Counted from the first letter of the stretch, positions 1 through 12,522 are shown. The stretch is 64,000 nt of DNA from Ascarosepion bandense (GCA_037127315.1 JBBBDQ010000915.1:647501-711500), one strand, 5' to 3'. The notes: generated by a model not told the origin, from the letters alone. Program-made: numbers and translations.

Positions 1-43
1 ACATATATATACACATATATATATGTATAAATGCCCATATGCA

Positions 44-74
<31 letters not shown>

Positions 75-458
75 GTATAAATACCCATATACATATATAT
101 ATACATATATATATATGTATAAATACCCATATATATATATATACATATATATATATGTATAAATATATATAAATAACATATATATATACATATATATATG
201 CATAAATATATATAAATAACATATATATATAAATACCCATATACATATATATATATAAATACCCATATACATATATATATATAAATACCCATATACATAT
301 ATATATATAAATACCCATATACATATATATATATATACATATATATAAATACCCATATATATATATATACATATATATAAATACCCATATACATATATAC
401 AAACATATATATAAATACCCATATCCATATATATATACATATATATGTATAAATACCC

Positions 459-490
<32 letters not shown>

Positions 491-1188
491 ATTTATATAT
501 ATATATGTATATCTATATGTATAATAGCCATATATATATAAATGTATATGTATATGTATAATAGCCATATATATATAAATGTATATGTATATGTATAGCA
601 GCCATATTCATATATAAATGTATATGTATATGTATAATAGCCATATATCTATAAATGTATATATGTATAAATACCTATATATATATATATCAATACCTAT
701 ATATATATATAAATACCTATATATATAAATACCTATATATATAAATACCTCTCTATATATATATATAAATACCTATATATATATAAATACCTATATATAT
801 ACATATATATATATATATAAATACCTATATATATAAATACCTATATATATATATAAAAATACCTATATATATATAAATACCTATATATATATATATAAAT
901 ACCTATATACATATAAATACCTATATATATATATATATATAAATACCTATATATATATATATACCTATATATATATATATGTATAAATACCCATATATAT
1001 GTATAAATACCCATATATATATGTCATGTGTACATATATATATATGTGTATCTGTATGTGTACATATATATATATATGTATGTCTATATGTGTACATATA
1101 TATATATATGTATGTATGTGTACATATGTATATATATGTATGTGTACATTTATATATATATATGTATGTATGTGTACATATATATATG

Positions 1189-1247
<59 letters not shown>

Positions 1248-1262
1248 CCATATATATATATA
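1..1262. repeat. AT-rich minisatellite array
   Basis: The tract is built from (AT)n runs punctuated by short motifs such as aaatacccatatac, ataatagccatatat and aaatacctatatat. The spacer motif changes along the array: 'taccc' at about 20-480, 'agcc' at 510-650, 'tacct' at 660-970, and 'gtgtacat' at 1025-1190. It therefore looks like several adjacent arrays of related variants. Tyrosine- and isoleucine-rich open frames here are translations of the repeat and not genes. Confidence 0.9.
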
Positions 1263-2185
1263 TATCTACTGAGAAAAAATGAAAGGAAAAATAATCGGAT
1301 ACATAAGAAGAACTTATTTCCGCAGTGTAAAGAATTTCTTTGATACATTTACCTAATTCAGACTGCCGCTGAATAAATAATAATTTTCCTAAGAATATTA
1401 CAAAATAAAACGTTTATAGCAGGGGTTTTTTATCCGGAAATAATTTTTAAATAGATGCGTTGCACACATAACACAATATCTGATTTTATGGATATCTTTG
1501 CAGTCTTTTTTTTATATTTTTTCCTCTCTTCCATTTTTCTTACTTTATTAACTCTGTCTGTGCATGAATACACTTTCTCTTTTTTGTTTGTGTATGCTTT
1601 TTTTTTTCTATATGGGTGATTGAATTCCTTCCTTTGTATTGTGTTATGTGTGTGATTAAATGTATCTATTCTCAATTTATGTTCGGTTTAAATATCCTTT
1701 TGCTCTAAAGTTTAGTGAGTGAAATTAACATTAATTTATTCGACACCGTTCTGAAAGAGACAATTGTAAAAATTTTCTTTTCATTGAAAAATTAAATTCT
1801 GCATTTATAACCGTCTTATTATTTTGTTGAATTTTTTCCTCAGTATATTTGCTCAGGATAATATCTATTGAGCTCCCTATTTTTATCTAATTGGTATTCG
1901 TATTTCGGTAGATTATCCGTGTATATATTGAACAGTACATATATTTTATAAGAAATAAAGGGAAGGTTTATTCAAATACTATAAACAACGTTTAAGCTAT
2001 AACATTTGTCAAATTAATAAAGAAAACATTCATCCACTTTTTTAGAAATTGCTTCGTTTACGTTAAATTATTAATCTGGGAACGTATGTTTATTTGGAGA
2101 ATGATTTCGAAATACAAATGAATTTAATTCTCACTGTGCATATATTTTGGCCTTCGTTCTACATTTAAGTTGCACTTAGTTAATC

Positions 2186-2188
<3 letters not shown>
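1263..2188. other. unassigned AT-rich sequence
   Basis: I see no coding similarity or terminal repeats. The stretch is T-rich with scattered homopolymers. Confidence 0.5.

Positions 2189-2224
<36 letters not shown>
2189..2224. repeat. (AT)n microsatellite
   Basis: Uninterrupted AT dinucleotide run. Confidence 0.95.
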
Positions 2225-2226
<2 letters not shown>

Positions 2227-2985
2227 CTACGTCATCGTTTTTGTAATTGTGATTTATTTGATTTTGGTAAAAAACGTTAAATGTTTTATAGTTCCTATTA
2301 TGTTATGAGTGTTGTTACTGTTTAGATTATTATTGTTGTTGTTGTTTAAAATAAATTTGATTGGCATGTCGACTATATAATTATTGTACCAAATTCTATA
2401 TATACGAGGAGCAGCTAGATTCATTACATGGCGCAACACGAAAAACTTCACAGAATTGTTTAAAAGCAAAATATTCAAAGAAGTCTAATTTCCTTCAATT
2501 CGGTATTTGCCCATCTCTCAAGGGTAAGTTAGTAAAAGTTGATTTTGATTAGCCAGATATTCAATATAACAAGAGAAGAAACAGACTGGAAGATATTCCC
2601 AGGTATTATTCTACGAAGCGGAGAATTGGACCATAACATATTAGATTTCAACTTTGACCTAGACATAAGGACGTTGGAATCCTGTAAATTGGTGGTTATT
2701 TACATATTAAACTGGCTGAGAATATTTTGTTATCTAGAGCATGGGTTCAAGTAGAGACGATAGAATTATTTTATTTAGCGAAACAAGCCCTGATCAAATA
2801 TATATTAAGAGAAAGGGATTTTTTAAGCAACAGTTTAAAATTATCCACAAAATTTAGCGTAACGGAAGTTTATGTTTTGGATGTCAGGTCTTTTTAAACA
2901 TTTCCACTAAAAGGCTAAGCGCATTAGGCAAGTTTGAATGATGTCCAGTCAACCACCATGCATACTGAAACATTATTTATGAATC
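2225..2985. other. unassigned sequence upstream of a PLE piece
   Basis: Only short frames are open and none has a recognisable motif. Part of it may be older PLE sequence continuing into the next feature, but I cannot show this. Confidence 0.4.
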
Positions 2986-2989
2986 TTTA

Positions 2990-3330
2990 CAGAAAAGTAT
3001 AATCACAAACTATTAAAAGTCGGATATTTTTAATGATGCAACTATTGCTGACCATAAAGCATTAAGCAAACGTAACGCGAGCTTGAAATCTAAATTGGTG
3101 CCTTGTATCAGTGAATATAATAGAAAAACGAAAAAACGATAGTATGAAAAGAAAGATTACATATAACTCTAACGATGCTAACATTCAAAGTAATGTGGCA
3201 AAAATATTCTTATATTTAATGGTTAAACATTTGGCTATCTCTTTAAAGAAACTGTTCCACAAAAACAACTTAAATTGAGCCACAGCTGTAACAACAATAT
3301 GGAAACTATTATAATAAACAATGATGCTGA
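2990..3330 (+). mobile_element. Penelope-like element fragment (RT-to-endonuclease linker)
   Basis: In three forward frames the translation follows the linker between the reverse transcriptase and the GIY-YIG endonuclease of PLEs. There is a basic KRKIT block, then a stretch with spaced NV, KIFLYL, KH and LKKLFHKNN, and after a frameshift LSHSCNNNMETIIINN. The last matches the conserved 'SYSC..NM..II..HN' block that precedes the PLE CNC/CPL zinc motif. Stops and frameshifts show it is dead. No intact termini were found. The family call rests on motif order and spacing, not on a search. Confidence 0.55.
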
Positions 3331-3722
3331 AAACCGGTAGATACAACTCTAGAGTAAAAGACGACTGATTTTCTTCAGGTTTATACCGCATTCTATTTTT
3401 GACAGGAAGTTACTCAGGGTCAGTTTAATAGAGGGAACTCGTGCATATACTCTTGTGCAAATTAATTGAAAAAGCTGCTTTAGGTGAACATACGTTCAGT
3501 TTTAGACCCGCTCGAGGAACCGGGTGGAATCGATTTCTATATTTTTCTCAAATTACGTGATTTGTAGTGGTGTGCAGAAGTATGAATCTATTTTCGAGGT
3601 GTATGATTAAATTTGTTTGGCCTTGAAAAATATTGCGTCATCCGTAATTGCATCAGATTTTTATCAAGCCCAGACACTATTGTCTAGACTGTCGATTGTT
3701 TGTCCTACGGGCATTGTTTGTG

Positions 3723-3862
3723 ATGGACGTTACTCTGAGGAAGAGTACAAAAATTGTTACCCGCGAAAACACACTGATAAGCCTTACAGAGATATTGCGG
3801 ATTCTGTTGGTGTCAGCCTTTCAACTGTCGACGTATGCGTAATTAAGAAAAGTGTGAAAGAT
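3723..3862 (+). pseudogene. Tc1-like transposase N-terminal HTH fragment
   Basis: From an ATG at 3723 the frame reads MDVTLRKSTKIVT. After a one-base frameshift near 3763 it continues HTDKPYRDIADSVGVSLSTV and an IKK-containing stretch. This is the first helix-turn-helix of Tc1-like transposases, which binds the terminal inverted repeat. The DDE catalytic domain is absent downstream and no TIR pair was seen, so only the 5' coding end survives. Confidence 0.7.
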
Positions 3863-4002
3863 CTTAGGAAGATATTATTTGTTTTTCTTCCAATTAATTT
3901 GCAGAAGGGTGTATATGTACTATATACAGAAATTGCCTTATTCTCACAAACATGTATTAAACTACTATTGATATAAATCAATCTTCCATCTTTCGTGCAA
4001 TG

Positions 4003-4090
4003 AAGTGCTGCCGTAGGGTTGGAATCCCCAGGACTAGTCTTCTCTCACTGCAAAACCACGAACTGCCTGGAGACCCAAATACAGTAAAAG
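4003..4090. repeat. dispersed repeat, copy 1
   Basis: It starts gtgctgccgtaggg and includes a gaactgcctggagacc-like segment. A diverged direct copy lies at 5588-5670, with the shared words gtgctgccgtaggg and cgaactgcct in the same order and spacing. The class is unknown; it could be a SINE or MITE. Confidence 0.55.
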
Positions 4091-4529
4091 TAACGAAACA
4101 TACGCTTTAAAGGACTGGAAATGTCGTGATCCATTTCGTAAAAAAATCTTAGCTTTCTTGGTTTCAAATGTGACAAGCATTAGTAAAATCAACGAGTGAA
4201 ATGTTGTTAGAGAAAATGTTAGATAATCATAAGAATATTGATTATCAATTACAGAATTTTTTTCTACTTCTGATATATAGGTATTTGGTAAGCTTAGCTT
4301 ACCTCCCCCATAAAAGGTCACAATATTTTAGTACTAAGTGTGGATCTAGCTTACTAAACTTCTAATGGTCTGTAATGGCTATTCACTGATCCACGAATTC
4401 TCTATGTATCAGGTGGTAATCAAACACTGTTTAGTTTTACAAAAGAATAAACTTCATTGTCGTCAATGATTCTGTAAATTGAGTTTTTTCGCGATAGGCG
4501 TGTTGATCTAAAGCACACCTCTTTATTCT

Positions 4530-4735
4530 CCAGGCGAGGTAGAATGGTTGTCAACCAAGGTTATAAAACTCAGTATCTTTTGCTACGTAACCCATAGCTG
4601 GAGATAGAAAAGATGGAATAACACATTTCCCAACTTTACATTTTGCACGTAAAGGAATGCAGATTATTCCACTTGAATTCGATTCTCCGATTTCTCGCCC
4701 CAAGCCGATATCCACTGCCCTACAACCGCTTTACA
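4530..4735 (-). mobile_element. tRNA-derived SINE, decayed
   Basis: Read on the minus strand it begins with the 'tgcagtggatatcggctt' head shared by the other SINE copies here. It continues to the 'agctatgggtta' middle block and the 'ccttggttgacaacca' block. Box B is damaged and the 3' hairpin part is lost. Confidence 0.6.
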
Positions 4736-4739
4736 GATG

Positions 4740-5580
4740 CAAAACCACTCGATAGACACTAACCTGTTTGCGGCGAAAAAGTTCCAGGATGACATTAGAC
4801 TATGAAGTTCAGCGCACGTTTGCTAACCCCTGATTTTTGTTAACGTCTTTTAAAAGTCGTCTCTGCTTATGAAATAGGCAATCAAGTGTTTTTATCTCAA
4901 TATTTATGTACATGCTATATTTCTCCAGGTTTCACTTTTCGGTCTTAAACTGGACTCCCCTTGATGTTTTCGATGTAAATTCACCGTACTAGTTAACTCA
5001 TATTGGTCGTTATGTTGATGGTGAAGAGACAGATTCATACGTTTCTAAAGGTTTTTACTGTGAGAATATACTTGGCCAGAATTTGACCTCATATCGCCAA
5101 TTTCTTCTTTTCTAAACCGATAAGAGCTGCACGAGTGACACCTCCAGAATTATTTATGTTGCACTGAATATAAAAGAGTAGTAAGAGTATTTTTTAGAAT
5201 ACGAAAGTTTTACATGAATTAAACAAAAGTAAAACGGAATCTAATTAATTAGGCTCACCTCGGATTGAAATGAACTCGATGCCATTCTATAATGAATCGC
5301 GCCCGCTTAAACTAACATCATAAACATTATTTTTCACGTCATAAGCACTCTGAAGCTGATAAAAAATATTTCTCTCCACCAAAGAACATCTTTATAGCTT
5401 TCATAAAAAAAATTGGCAAATGTAATTTCTACCTTCATTTTACTCAGTCAATATTTACTTACCCTCAACCACAGTAGAAAGTAACACATGGTATCTTGCA
5501 CTTAAACTAATCCAAGCACAGAAATTGCGATCAATGTCACGCATTTATATATATCAAGCAGCATCCCCTCTATAATGAAA
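4740..5580. other. unassigned sequence
   Basis: I see no coding or repeat signature that I can name. The stretch at 5010-5130 faintly recalls the SINE middle region but is too diverged to call. Confidence 0.4.
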
Positions 5581-5587
5581 TGAAAGT

Positions 5588-5670
5588 GGTGCTGCCGTAG
5601 GGCTGATATCCTGAAGAGTTGGCTTCACGCTTTACGAAACGGGCGAACTGCCTAAAGGTTCAAATGCAGC
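5588..5670. repeat. dispersed repeat, copy 2
   Basis: Direct diverged copy of the repeat at 4003-4090, sharing gtgctgccgtaggg at the left and cgaactgcct followed by a caaatgcag word at the right. Confidence 0.55.
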
Positions 5671-6019
5671 AAAGTGCGTGCAGATATTGCAGCATGATTC
5701 TATTTTTCTTTTCAGTCCCCCATTTGTACGCTGCATTTTTCCTTCTGTTTGAAAATGTGAGGAACATCTGTAAAACGGTGACATTTTCGGCGTCACAACT
5801 TATTTGTACGGGTCACGCGATGCATGTCCAGTCCAGACTGAATTAAGTAGAAAACTAATTCAATGCAGTTATTTGGCCTCCATATATCAGGTGACCTTTC
5901 TTCAGTGGCGCTCGACCGACATATCTACTTGTCTTGATGAAATTGGATGCCTGTCCATTCAAGTCTTTCTAATTTATTTTCAGTTTTCATTCTTCGGTAT
6001 TTTCTCCCTCCCTCCCACT

Positions 6020-6050
6020 CTCTTTCTGTCTCTGTCTGTCTGTCTGTCTG

Positions 6051-6101
<51 letters not shown>
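6020..6101. repeat. (CTGT)n / (CT)n microsatellite
   Basis: Compound tract: several CTGT units, then about 25 CT units. Confidence 0.95.
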
Positions 6102-6103
<2 letters not shown>

Positions 6104-6930
6104 CTAGGATGGGTTGTACCACCCCTGCATTGTTTAATCGACTTTTCTGCCCTTTACCGACCTGACTTATCTGGAATATAATTGCTTGAAAACTTTCAAT
6201 CAACTAATGTGATTTAAACGTACTCTTTCCAACATCTGCTACTATGTTCTTAGTTATTCAATCTACTTTCGACGTACACTTATAAGTAGCCAGTATTTAT
6301 CACTCTTAAGCAGCCCACTTGTGAAATAATGAATGTGAGAGACGCCTAAAAAACTAACATTTTTAAAACGCATACACGCATATATATATATATATAACAG
6401 ATATTAGACTTTTACAAAATTATTTTTCATATGTATGATTTTAAATATACTATTATATTCATTATGTATAAAATAGGTTTTAAATATTTATCATATTTAA
6501 ATGCGGTATATGCCTCCGTAAAGCTTGTTTTATTTCCTGACAAGTTACCACATTTTTCCACGCTAATTCAATGGCTTTCTATTATTTACTAATTTACAGA
6601 AATTTTTAAAAAAATATGATGTCATAAATGTACTATCGATATTCCTTTAACTGAGATAAGTACTAATTCCTATCTCCTGATAAAATATCATTTTACATTT
6701 TAAATTCATCTTATTTGAAATGTATTTCACCGGAGGCTGATTCACAAAATCTCCCTTTACGAAGAGAGCATCAGCAGTTATATTAAAATATGCAAATATT
6801 ACGTCTGTCCTGTCAATATTATCGACCATGTATGCTAGGGCCAAGAATACACCGACTGCATCACCCTTCAGGGAGGTAACAGACCAAATGATACCACCTG
6901 TTTACTGAGCGTGTATCCATAATTTTAATT
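6102..6930. other. unassigned sequence
   Basis: It contains a short (AT)n at about 6379-6396 and is otherwise featureless, AT-rich and non-coding by inspection. Confidence 0.4.
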
Positions 6931-6935
6931 CTCGC

Positions 6936-7140
6936 ATAGACAAAACTTGGGTATGTCTCCTATTGGTGGTCACAATCTGAACAACATAAGATATGCAGAT
7001 GATACAGTGCTGGTAGCAGACACGGAAAAAGAATTACAAGTCCTCCTACATAAAGAAGATGAAGAAAGTGGAAAGAATGGTGAAGTATTGTATGAAACGG
7101 AAGAGACCTGTATATATAAACAGTACTTGGAGAAGTAGGA
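6936..7140 (+). pseudogene. LINE reverse-transcriptase fragment (RTE-like)
   Basis: The frame from 6947 contains INNIRYADDT-type sequence: NNIRYADDTVLVADTEKEL followed by an LL..EDEESGK helix. The YADD box is the catalytic motif C of non-LTR reverse transcriptases, and the residues after it follow the RTE/BovB pattern of an acidic helix leading to 'K.G'. Only about 60 residues are recognisable. Both flanks are unrelated, so this is an internal scrap. Confidence 0.75.
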
Positions 7141-7222
7141 CAGAAAATAGCCTGTTGTCACAGAGGACAAACACAGCTGTACTATGACTACTGATAGTCA
7201 CATTCATATGTGAAACATAACA

Positions 7223-9203
7223 ATGGCATCGCCAATAAGATCCATGATTTTACTGGACAACATCGGACACGAAGAAACATGTATGAGAAATTTTGAGGCA
7301 TTTGTAACAGTAAAGAAATTAAAAGATTCAAAGACTGATGAAACGAGAAAACGAGCTAACCAATTTATTTCTTGTCACAGTGGGATGTAGAACTGTGAAA
7401 AAAATTTCGAAAATGTTCTATCCGAGCGAGTTAGAAGAAATGGCATTTGAGCCAATAGTGTAAGTCGTAAAAAAGAACATATGATAAAAAAAAAAGATTG
7501 GTAATGGTAAAAAGAACTAGGTAAGTCCCACAAAAGTTTATTATGCAATACTTAACATACATTGAAAGAATGAGCAAAGTACTGTGAATATGAAAAAAAT
7601 TACGCACAAGAAATGATTAAAGAAGCTGAATGAATTCTTCTTGCATTAACTGAAGGTTTTAAGGTTAAACCATAAGCACAAAATACGAGCATGTGTTTAA
7701 AAGCTAGCGTCGAGTCCTTGCAACAGTTAGTTTGATAGAATTTAATCAAATAAAAGAAGAATTAGAGACACATAGAACGAATATTACCGAATCCATAATT
7801 AAATGTAATTATTGTGGAAGAAATCATGTGAGAAACAAGTATAAATGTCCAGCTTTGGGAAAATATGCTCAAATTGCAAAAGATTATAATTTTCAGAACG
7901 TGTGCAGATATGAAAAGCACATTAAAAAATAAAAACTATTAAACTCCGAAGAAGAAGCTGAAGTATTTCAAATGAATACAAAAAAAGGGGTAGACAAAAA
8001 ATAAGGATAAATGGACAAGTATTTGAAAAGCAAGTTGATATGGGCAGTGAAATTACGCTGATAGCAAAATTTCCGAAATTAAGAAAAAAACAACGTACAA
8101 CTAAAGTAATTTGATGAAATGACCATATAAAAACAATGGGTGCATTTCCAGACAATTTTGAAACCGACAAGCATTTTGAAATAATTTCTATTACCGTATT
8201 GATGTATTAAAAGCAGACACAGCGAGACAAATCAATTACATGGAAGCAGAAGGAAATGCAGTAGGATTCTTGAAAGTCTATAAATCAAGAACTTGACTAA
8301 TAGAGAACTATCACCCAAAGTATATTGTGAAGAAAAGGTTCAAATTATATTCTACAATTGGTAGTAGCAAAATTAAACAAAATGATACAATAAAGTATAC
8401 TAGTGAGATGAAATTAAGTTGATAGTAATTTGGCGTCACTGATAGTAGCGATAAAGAAAGCTGATGAAGATTTAAAAATATGTGGTGATTAAAAGATAAA
8501 GGTGAAGCACCATACCTGTTCAGACTCGTTTCCATTGCCAAATATTGAAACTACAATCCACGATTTAGAAAAAGGGAGTACTTTGCAAAAATTGATCCCA
8601 AGAACTCTTTCTCATTACTCACCTCTTATGTAACCACCATATTCTCAAGTAAGAGAGTAACCCAGACACTAGTCATTGACAATACACACAAGTTTTGCGA
8701 CAGGAATTTATGTGCGTAGTTAAAACAAGTTCAATGCATCCCATACAAGACACAACCATATCACCCACAGTTTAATAGCATTGCGGAAAGAATAATACAG
8801 ATCCTGTATATGGGATTAAAAGCCACTTACGGAAAAAATATAAGCATATTTCTCAGTTCCCTATCTATTCTACATGCAGGAGACTGAGCCCGTCGGCATA
8901 AATGGGAAGACAAATCGGAGCCTCCACTAATATGTCATTTGCAAAGAGAAAAATGTGTGGTATAGAAAAAATAAAGATATGAATCAAGAGGAAGAAAATG
9001 TTATGATACAAAAAGGTAACAACACAACCATATTTGAAAAGAAGGGGCAAAATATACTGGCACATGTAAATCAGTTAAGCAGAGACGAGCTGGAGGATGT
9101 GGAAATGTTTGGTCTGGAAGAAGGGCAACATATACTGGCACATGCAGATCAGTTCAGAAGCATAGACAAGCTAGAGGATGTAGAAATGGAAGGTCAGGAA
9201 TAA
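7223..9203 (+). mobile_element. Ty3/gypsy LTR-retrotransposon remnant (gag-PR-RT-IN)
   Basis: Fragments in the usual gypsy order are spread over several frames. Gag capsid-like sequence starts at the ATG at 7223 and shifts frame near 7375. A zinc-knuckle-like CNYCGRNHVRNKYKC stretch lies in the open frame 7732-7932. An aspartic protease piece at about 8008-8107 has DMGS in place of the usual DTGS/DSGA. A short RT start is at about 8520-8600. An integrase piece at 8668-8880 has an IDN box and a YHPQFN..AER box, which hold two of the DDE acidic residues, with one stop between them. The integrase tail is in frame at 8955-9203. The whole is about 2 kb where about 4-5 kb is normal. Most of RT, RNase H and the integrase zinc finger are missing, so it is internally deleted as well as mutated. 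No LTRs were identified. Confidence 0.75.
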
Positions 9204-9292
9204 GAAGAGGCAGAATGTTATAAAAGTGAAACAGAGCAAGAAATGGAAGAGGTAAGAATGAAGGATTGGATGAAGAGGAGGAGCCTTGAGTA

Positions 9293-9863
9293 CAGTATAT
9301 TTCCTCATATAAAGCGACCTTTAAATTTTAAGCATTAGGAGGTCGTCTAATCCAGCCGTTGCAAAAAGCTAACCTGTTGTGTATCGGCACAAGTAAGTCA
9401 CACCATGAATTACTGTCGACATAATACATACCAATGTACATATTTCTAGTTGAAATAATTCTAATTATAATGCTGTGATACAGTTTTAAATGTAATAAAA
9501 CTAATTTTACTTCTTCCTCTCACATTAAAATGCAATATTCTAGAAACGATTACATAAGAGTTTGCAGAATACTCACAAGTAAAAACTAAAGTAGAGAAAA
9601 ACTTTCTTTCTTAATTTGTAAAGCAATGGGTGTGTTTGCACCTGTCATTATTTCACATAGTAGTGTTATTTAAAAGCATTTAAGATAACATAAAATTTCA
9701 CTATTTGAAGCAAAAGTTCATCATAAAGATCGTCATTTACCATTTCGTCGAATGGGTGTCAGTGTATCGTCTGATACAATGTTAGCAGATAAAATCACAA
9801 AAATCTGCTTAGATTTTGGGTTTCGTCTTATCAATAGGTCGCCTGATATATGAAAATATACGG
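9293..9863. mobile_element. 571-bp TIR element with TA duplication (MITE-like)
   Basis: The left end starts cagtatatttcctcatata and then agcgacct. The right end, reverse-complemented, reads ccgtatattttcatatatc and then aggcgacct. TA flanks both sides. Subterminal gtcgtct/gacgaa words are also inverted. There is no transposase frame inside. The TA target and ends of this type fit a Tc1/mariner/pogo-group non-autonomous element. It lies immediately downstream of the gypsy remnant. Confidence 0.65.
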
Positions 9864-9869
9864 TACCTT

Positions 9870-11155
9870 AATTTGTTTCAACTGTTAGATGTTCAAGAAT
9901 ATGTCACATTTTAAATAATGTATTATTTCTACAGTTATATCAGAACTGTATTTATTTAACTTCATTTTCTTATCACATTTTCTTACTTAGAGCAAGAATC
10001 GAAAGATTGCTCAACTTTGTTAATTTACCATGTTTGAAGCGAGAAATTCGTAAAGGCAGAACGAGACTAAAAACAAAAGTTTTGAAATATTTTTCTTTTT
10101 ACTAAAATTTCATTGTCATTCGTTTTCTTTGAAATTTATTTTTATAATCACATCCCGAGGCAAAACAAAGACACAAGTAATTCACTTCTCTCATATTTGC
10201 TTTCTTTTAAGCGACTGTCTCAAATATTTAAATATTTTCTTTTATTTCAATGAGCACGAATATTTAACAGTATTGAAAATCAATTTCATACAAAGAATAC
10301 CCTCAAGTTATCTTTAGTTAAAAATAAAATAAAATTGACAATTCTTCATTTGTTGTGTATTAGCTATGAAAAAGGAAACGCAACAAAACAAAAAGAATGA
10401 ATGTTACTATGTTCTTTTTATAAAACCATTGTTTCGGAAAAGTGTGTTTGGTTTTACAGTTTCTTCGTTGTCTGCATAAAACTGAAGATAGCAATAACTG
10501 CTTTAAAAGTCCCATAATTCTAGATAATTTACTCAATTTCTAAGTACAAATAAAAGAATTCTCAATTACGCCGAATCGATAAACGGTTTAATCGGCACTT
10601 TCCACTTCAAAAACCTGTAAAATGTTTAAAATATTTCTTGAAATTATATCTTCCTTCTTTCAGACAAGAATAATTAATAGCTGTTTGGATAACCATTTTA
10701 AATTGAAAGGAAAGAATTATCTTTTAGGAAATAAAGTTTGTTCAAGAAGATTAGTCTTTCATGAAAAGTAAATTTATCATAATATTTATTTTCTTCGTTT
10801 TCTTTATTTTAATTTTTCATCTTTTGTTTATATTCGTTTTCTACCACCTTTTTTCCTTTTTTATTTTTCTCTTTCTTCTTTAATATTTTTTATTTCTTTT
10901 TCTTTCCATTTTATTGATCCCTATCTCTTGTTTAATTGCTTTTATCTTACTTCTCCCCGATATTTTTGTCTTCTTTTTCGTTTAATAATTCTTCCCTCCT
11001 TCAGTTCTGTCATAATATATATCTATTTTCGAATGGTCATTAATGGATCATCGAAAGACACGAAGGATAAGGAGAGAGACATCTCGTTCCCAGAAGTATT
11101 ACGCATGTCGCTAGTCAGTTTTCTGTCTTACCATTTATTTGCCAACAATTATTCT
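9870..11155. other. unassigned AT-rich sequence
   Basis: It includes a T-rich, pyrimidine-biased block at about 10780-10990. I see no gene or element. Confidence 0.4.
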
Positions 11156-11160
11156 TAAAT

Positions 11161-11328
11161 CATCAGGATAACCATTATCACTACCAGGCTTATAATAATA
11201 ATGATAATAATAATAATAATGATAATAATAATAATAATGATAAGAATAATTATTAGGATCACCATTATCAGTGGCAGACTAATAATAATAAACATAATAA
11301 TAATCAGGATAACAATTAACAGTACTTG

Positions 11329-11376
<48 letters not shown>
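11161..11376. repeat. composite (AAT)n minisatellite
   Basis: Three diverged copies of a roughly 33-bp segment (atcaggataaccattatca and a caggcttaat-like end) alternate with (AAT)n runs, at about 11161, 11255 and 11308. The final run of about 15 AAT units ends at the 5' end of the LINE copy that follows. Confidence 0.85.
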
Positions 11377-11378
<2 letters not shown>

Positions 11379-12522
11379 AAGACAATAACTATTGGCTTAC
11401 TAACATACATAGAAACAACAAGGATTGGATGATACAATTAGTAAGGCAACATAAAGAAAGAAAGAAAAAATATTCAATAATAAAAGAAGGCAGTAAATAC
11501 AAACAAGATTTACAGTTAGTAGATTCTGTAGAAAAGCAAAACAGAAGCCAAGAACCAACTATTGCTGCAAAAAATATGAAAATGAAAGCCAAAGATAAAG
11601 CTCTTGAAAAGATGAAACAGCGCTGGCAAGACAAACCTCTGCATGGCCAATATCCAGTACGTGCCAATAAATCCAATGTTGACAAAGTTAATACTCATCG
11701 ATGGTTACGTGCATCTGGATTAAAGTCTGAAACTGAAGGATTTATACTTGCAGCACAAGACCAAAGTCTTTTCACGAGAAACTTTCAGGCAAATATTATG
11801 CATAATAATATGGATCCAAAATGCAGGTTTTGTGATAAACACCAAGAAACAATAAACCACCTAATCTCAGGCTGTTCTGTGCTTGCCCCAAACGAATATA
11901 AAAATCGCCACGATAGAGTTGGGCAATATTTACATTGGGCAATGTGCAAACATTATGGAAAAGCTGTAAACAAACACTGGTATGAACATCGTCCAGCACC
12001 GGTTACAGAAATAGAAGATGTAACCATTCTATGGGATTACACCATCTACACAGACAGAAAAATTGAAGCAAACAGGCCAGACATTATTGTTAAAAACCAG
12101 AAGGAGAAAACTTGTCTATTAATTGATATGGCTTGTCCAGCGGATTGTAACATAGCAAACAAGGAATTTGAAAAACTGTCAAAATATAAAGACCTCGAAA
12201 TTGAAATAGAAAAAATGTGGAAATTGAAAACAAGAGTTGTGCCAGTGATAGTAGGTGCACTTGGAATGATGAAAAATGGAACAAAACAACACATTGAAAG
12301 AATCCCTGGAAACCCCAGCTTAAGAGATATACAAAAAATTGTCTTATTAAGTACAGCCCATACACTAAGGAAAACTTTATCTATGTAATGCTGGGGATGA
12401 TAGGGAAGATAGAAAAACATGAAATGGAGTCATAACAACACGCCACTACCTGCCTTAGGTCTCCCCGCAGACTTGGTTGGTAGTGAGACCAAAGCAGAAA
12501 TCGAAATATGATGAAAAATGAC
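11377..12522 (+). mobile_element. R4/Dong-like LINE copy A, 5'-truncated
   Basis: A 5'-truncated non-LTR retrotransposon, with (AAT)n on its left and a pure (AAT)n tail on its right. It aligns by eye with 41174-42274 of copy D and with copies B and E. Its 3' UTR ends gaaatatgatgaaaaatgac. It is the best-preserved copy of the C-terminal part, so it is relatively young. (AAT)n on both sides fits insertion into TAA repeats, which is known for Dong elements. Confidence 0.85.
11378..12388 (+). CDS. R4/Dong-like ORF, C-terminal part with zinc knuckle and restriction-like endonuclease
   Basis: This is an uninterrupted frame of about 336 codons, the C-terminal portion of a single-ORF LINE protein. 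The frame also runs open through the upstream (AAT)n, but those codons are repeat. A basic, lysine-rich linker is followed by the conserved block GFILAAQDQSLFTRN. A CCHC motif follows, CRFCDKHQETINHLISGC (C-X2-C-X8-H-X4-C). The endonuclease core then reads ILWD, RPDII and LIDMACPAD, which is an R-PD-X14-D arrangement typical of the restriction-like endonuclease of R2/R4-group LINEs. That enzyme nicks the target DNA for target-primed reverse transcription. The tail VPVIVGALGMMKNG and IPGNPSLRDIQK is also typical. The RT domain is missing through 5' truncation, so this copy cannot be autonomous. The family call is confident; the exact clade would need a tree. Confidence 0.85.

Noticed and set aside
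965..1348. Long open frames rich in Tyr/Ile/His in the first 1.3 kb, and similar ones at 14.7, 25.0, 48.3 and 61.8-62.2 kb
   Set aside because: They are translations of (AT)n, (CA)n and related repeats with no start context or codon signal.
11155..11385. Poly-isoleucine frames over (AAT)n tracts, also near 12.4, 38.6 and 51.9 kb
   Set aside because: They are microsatellite translations. Part of the frame leading into copy A is repeat, so only 11378 onward is treated as coding.
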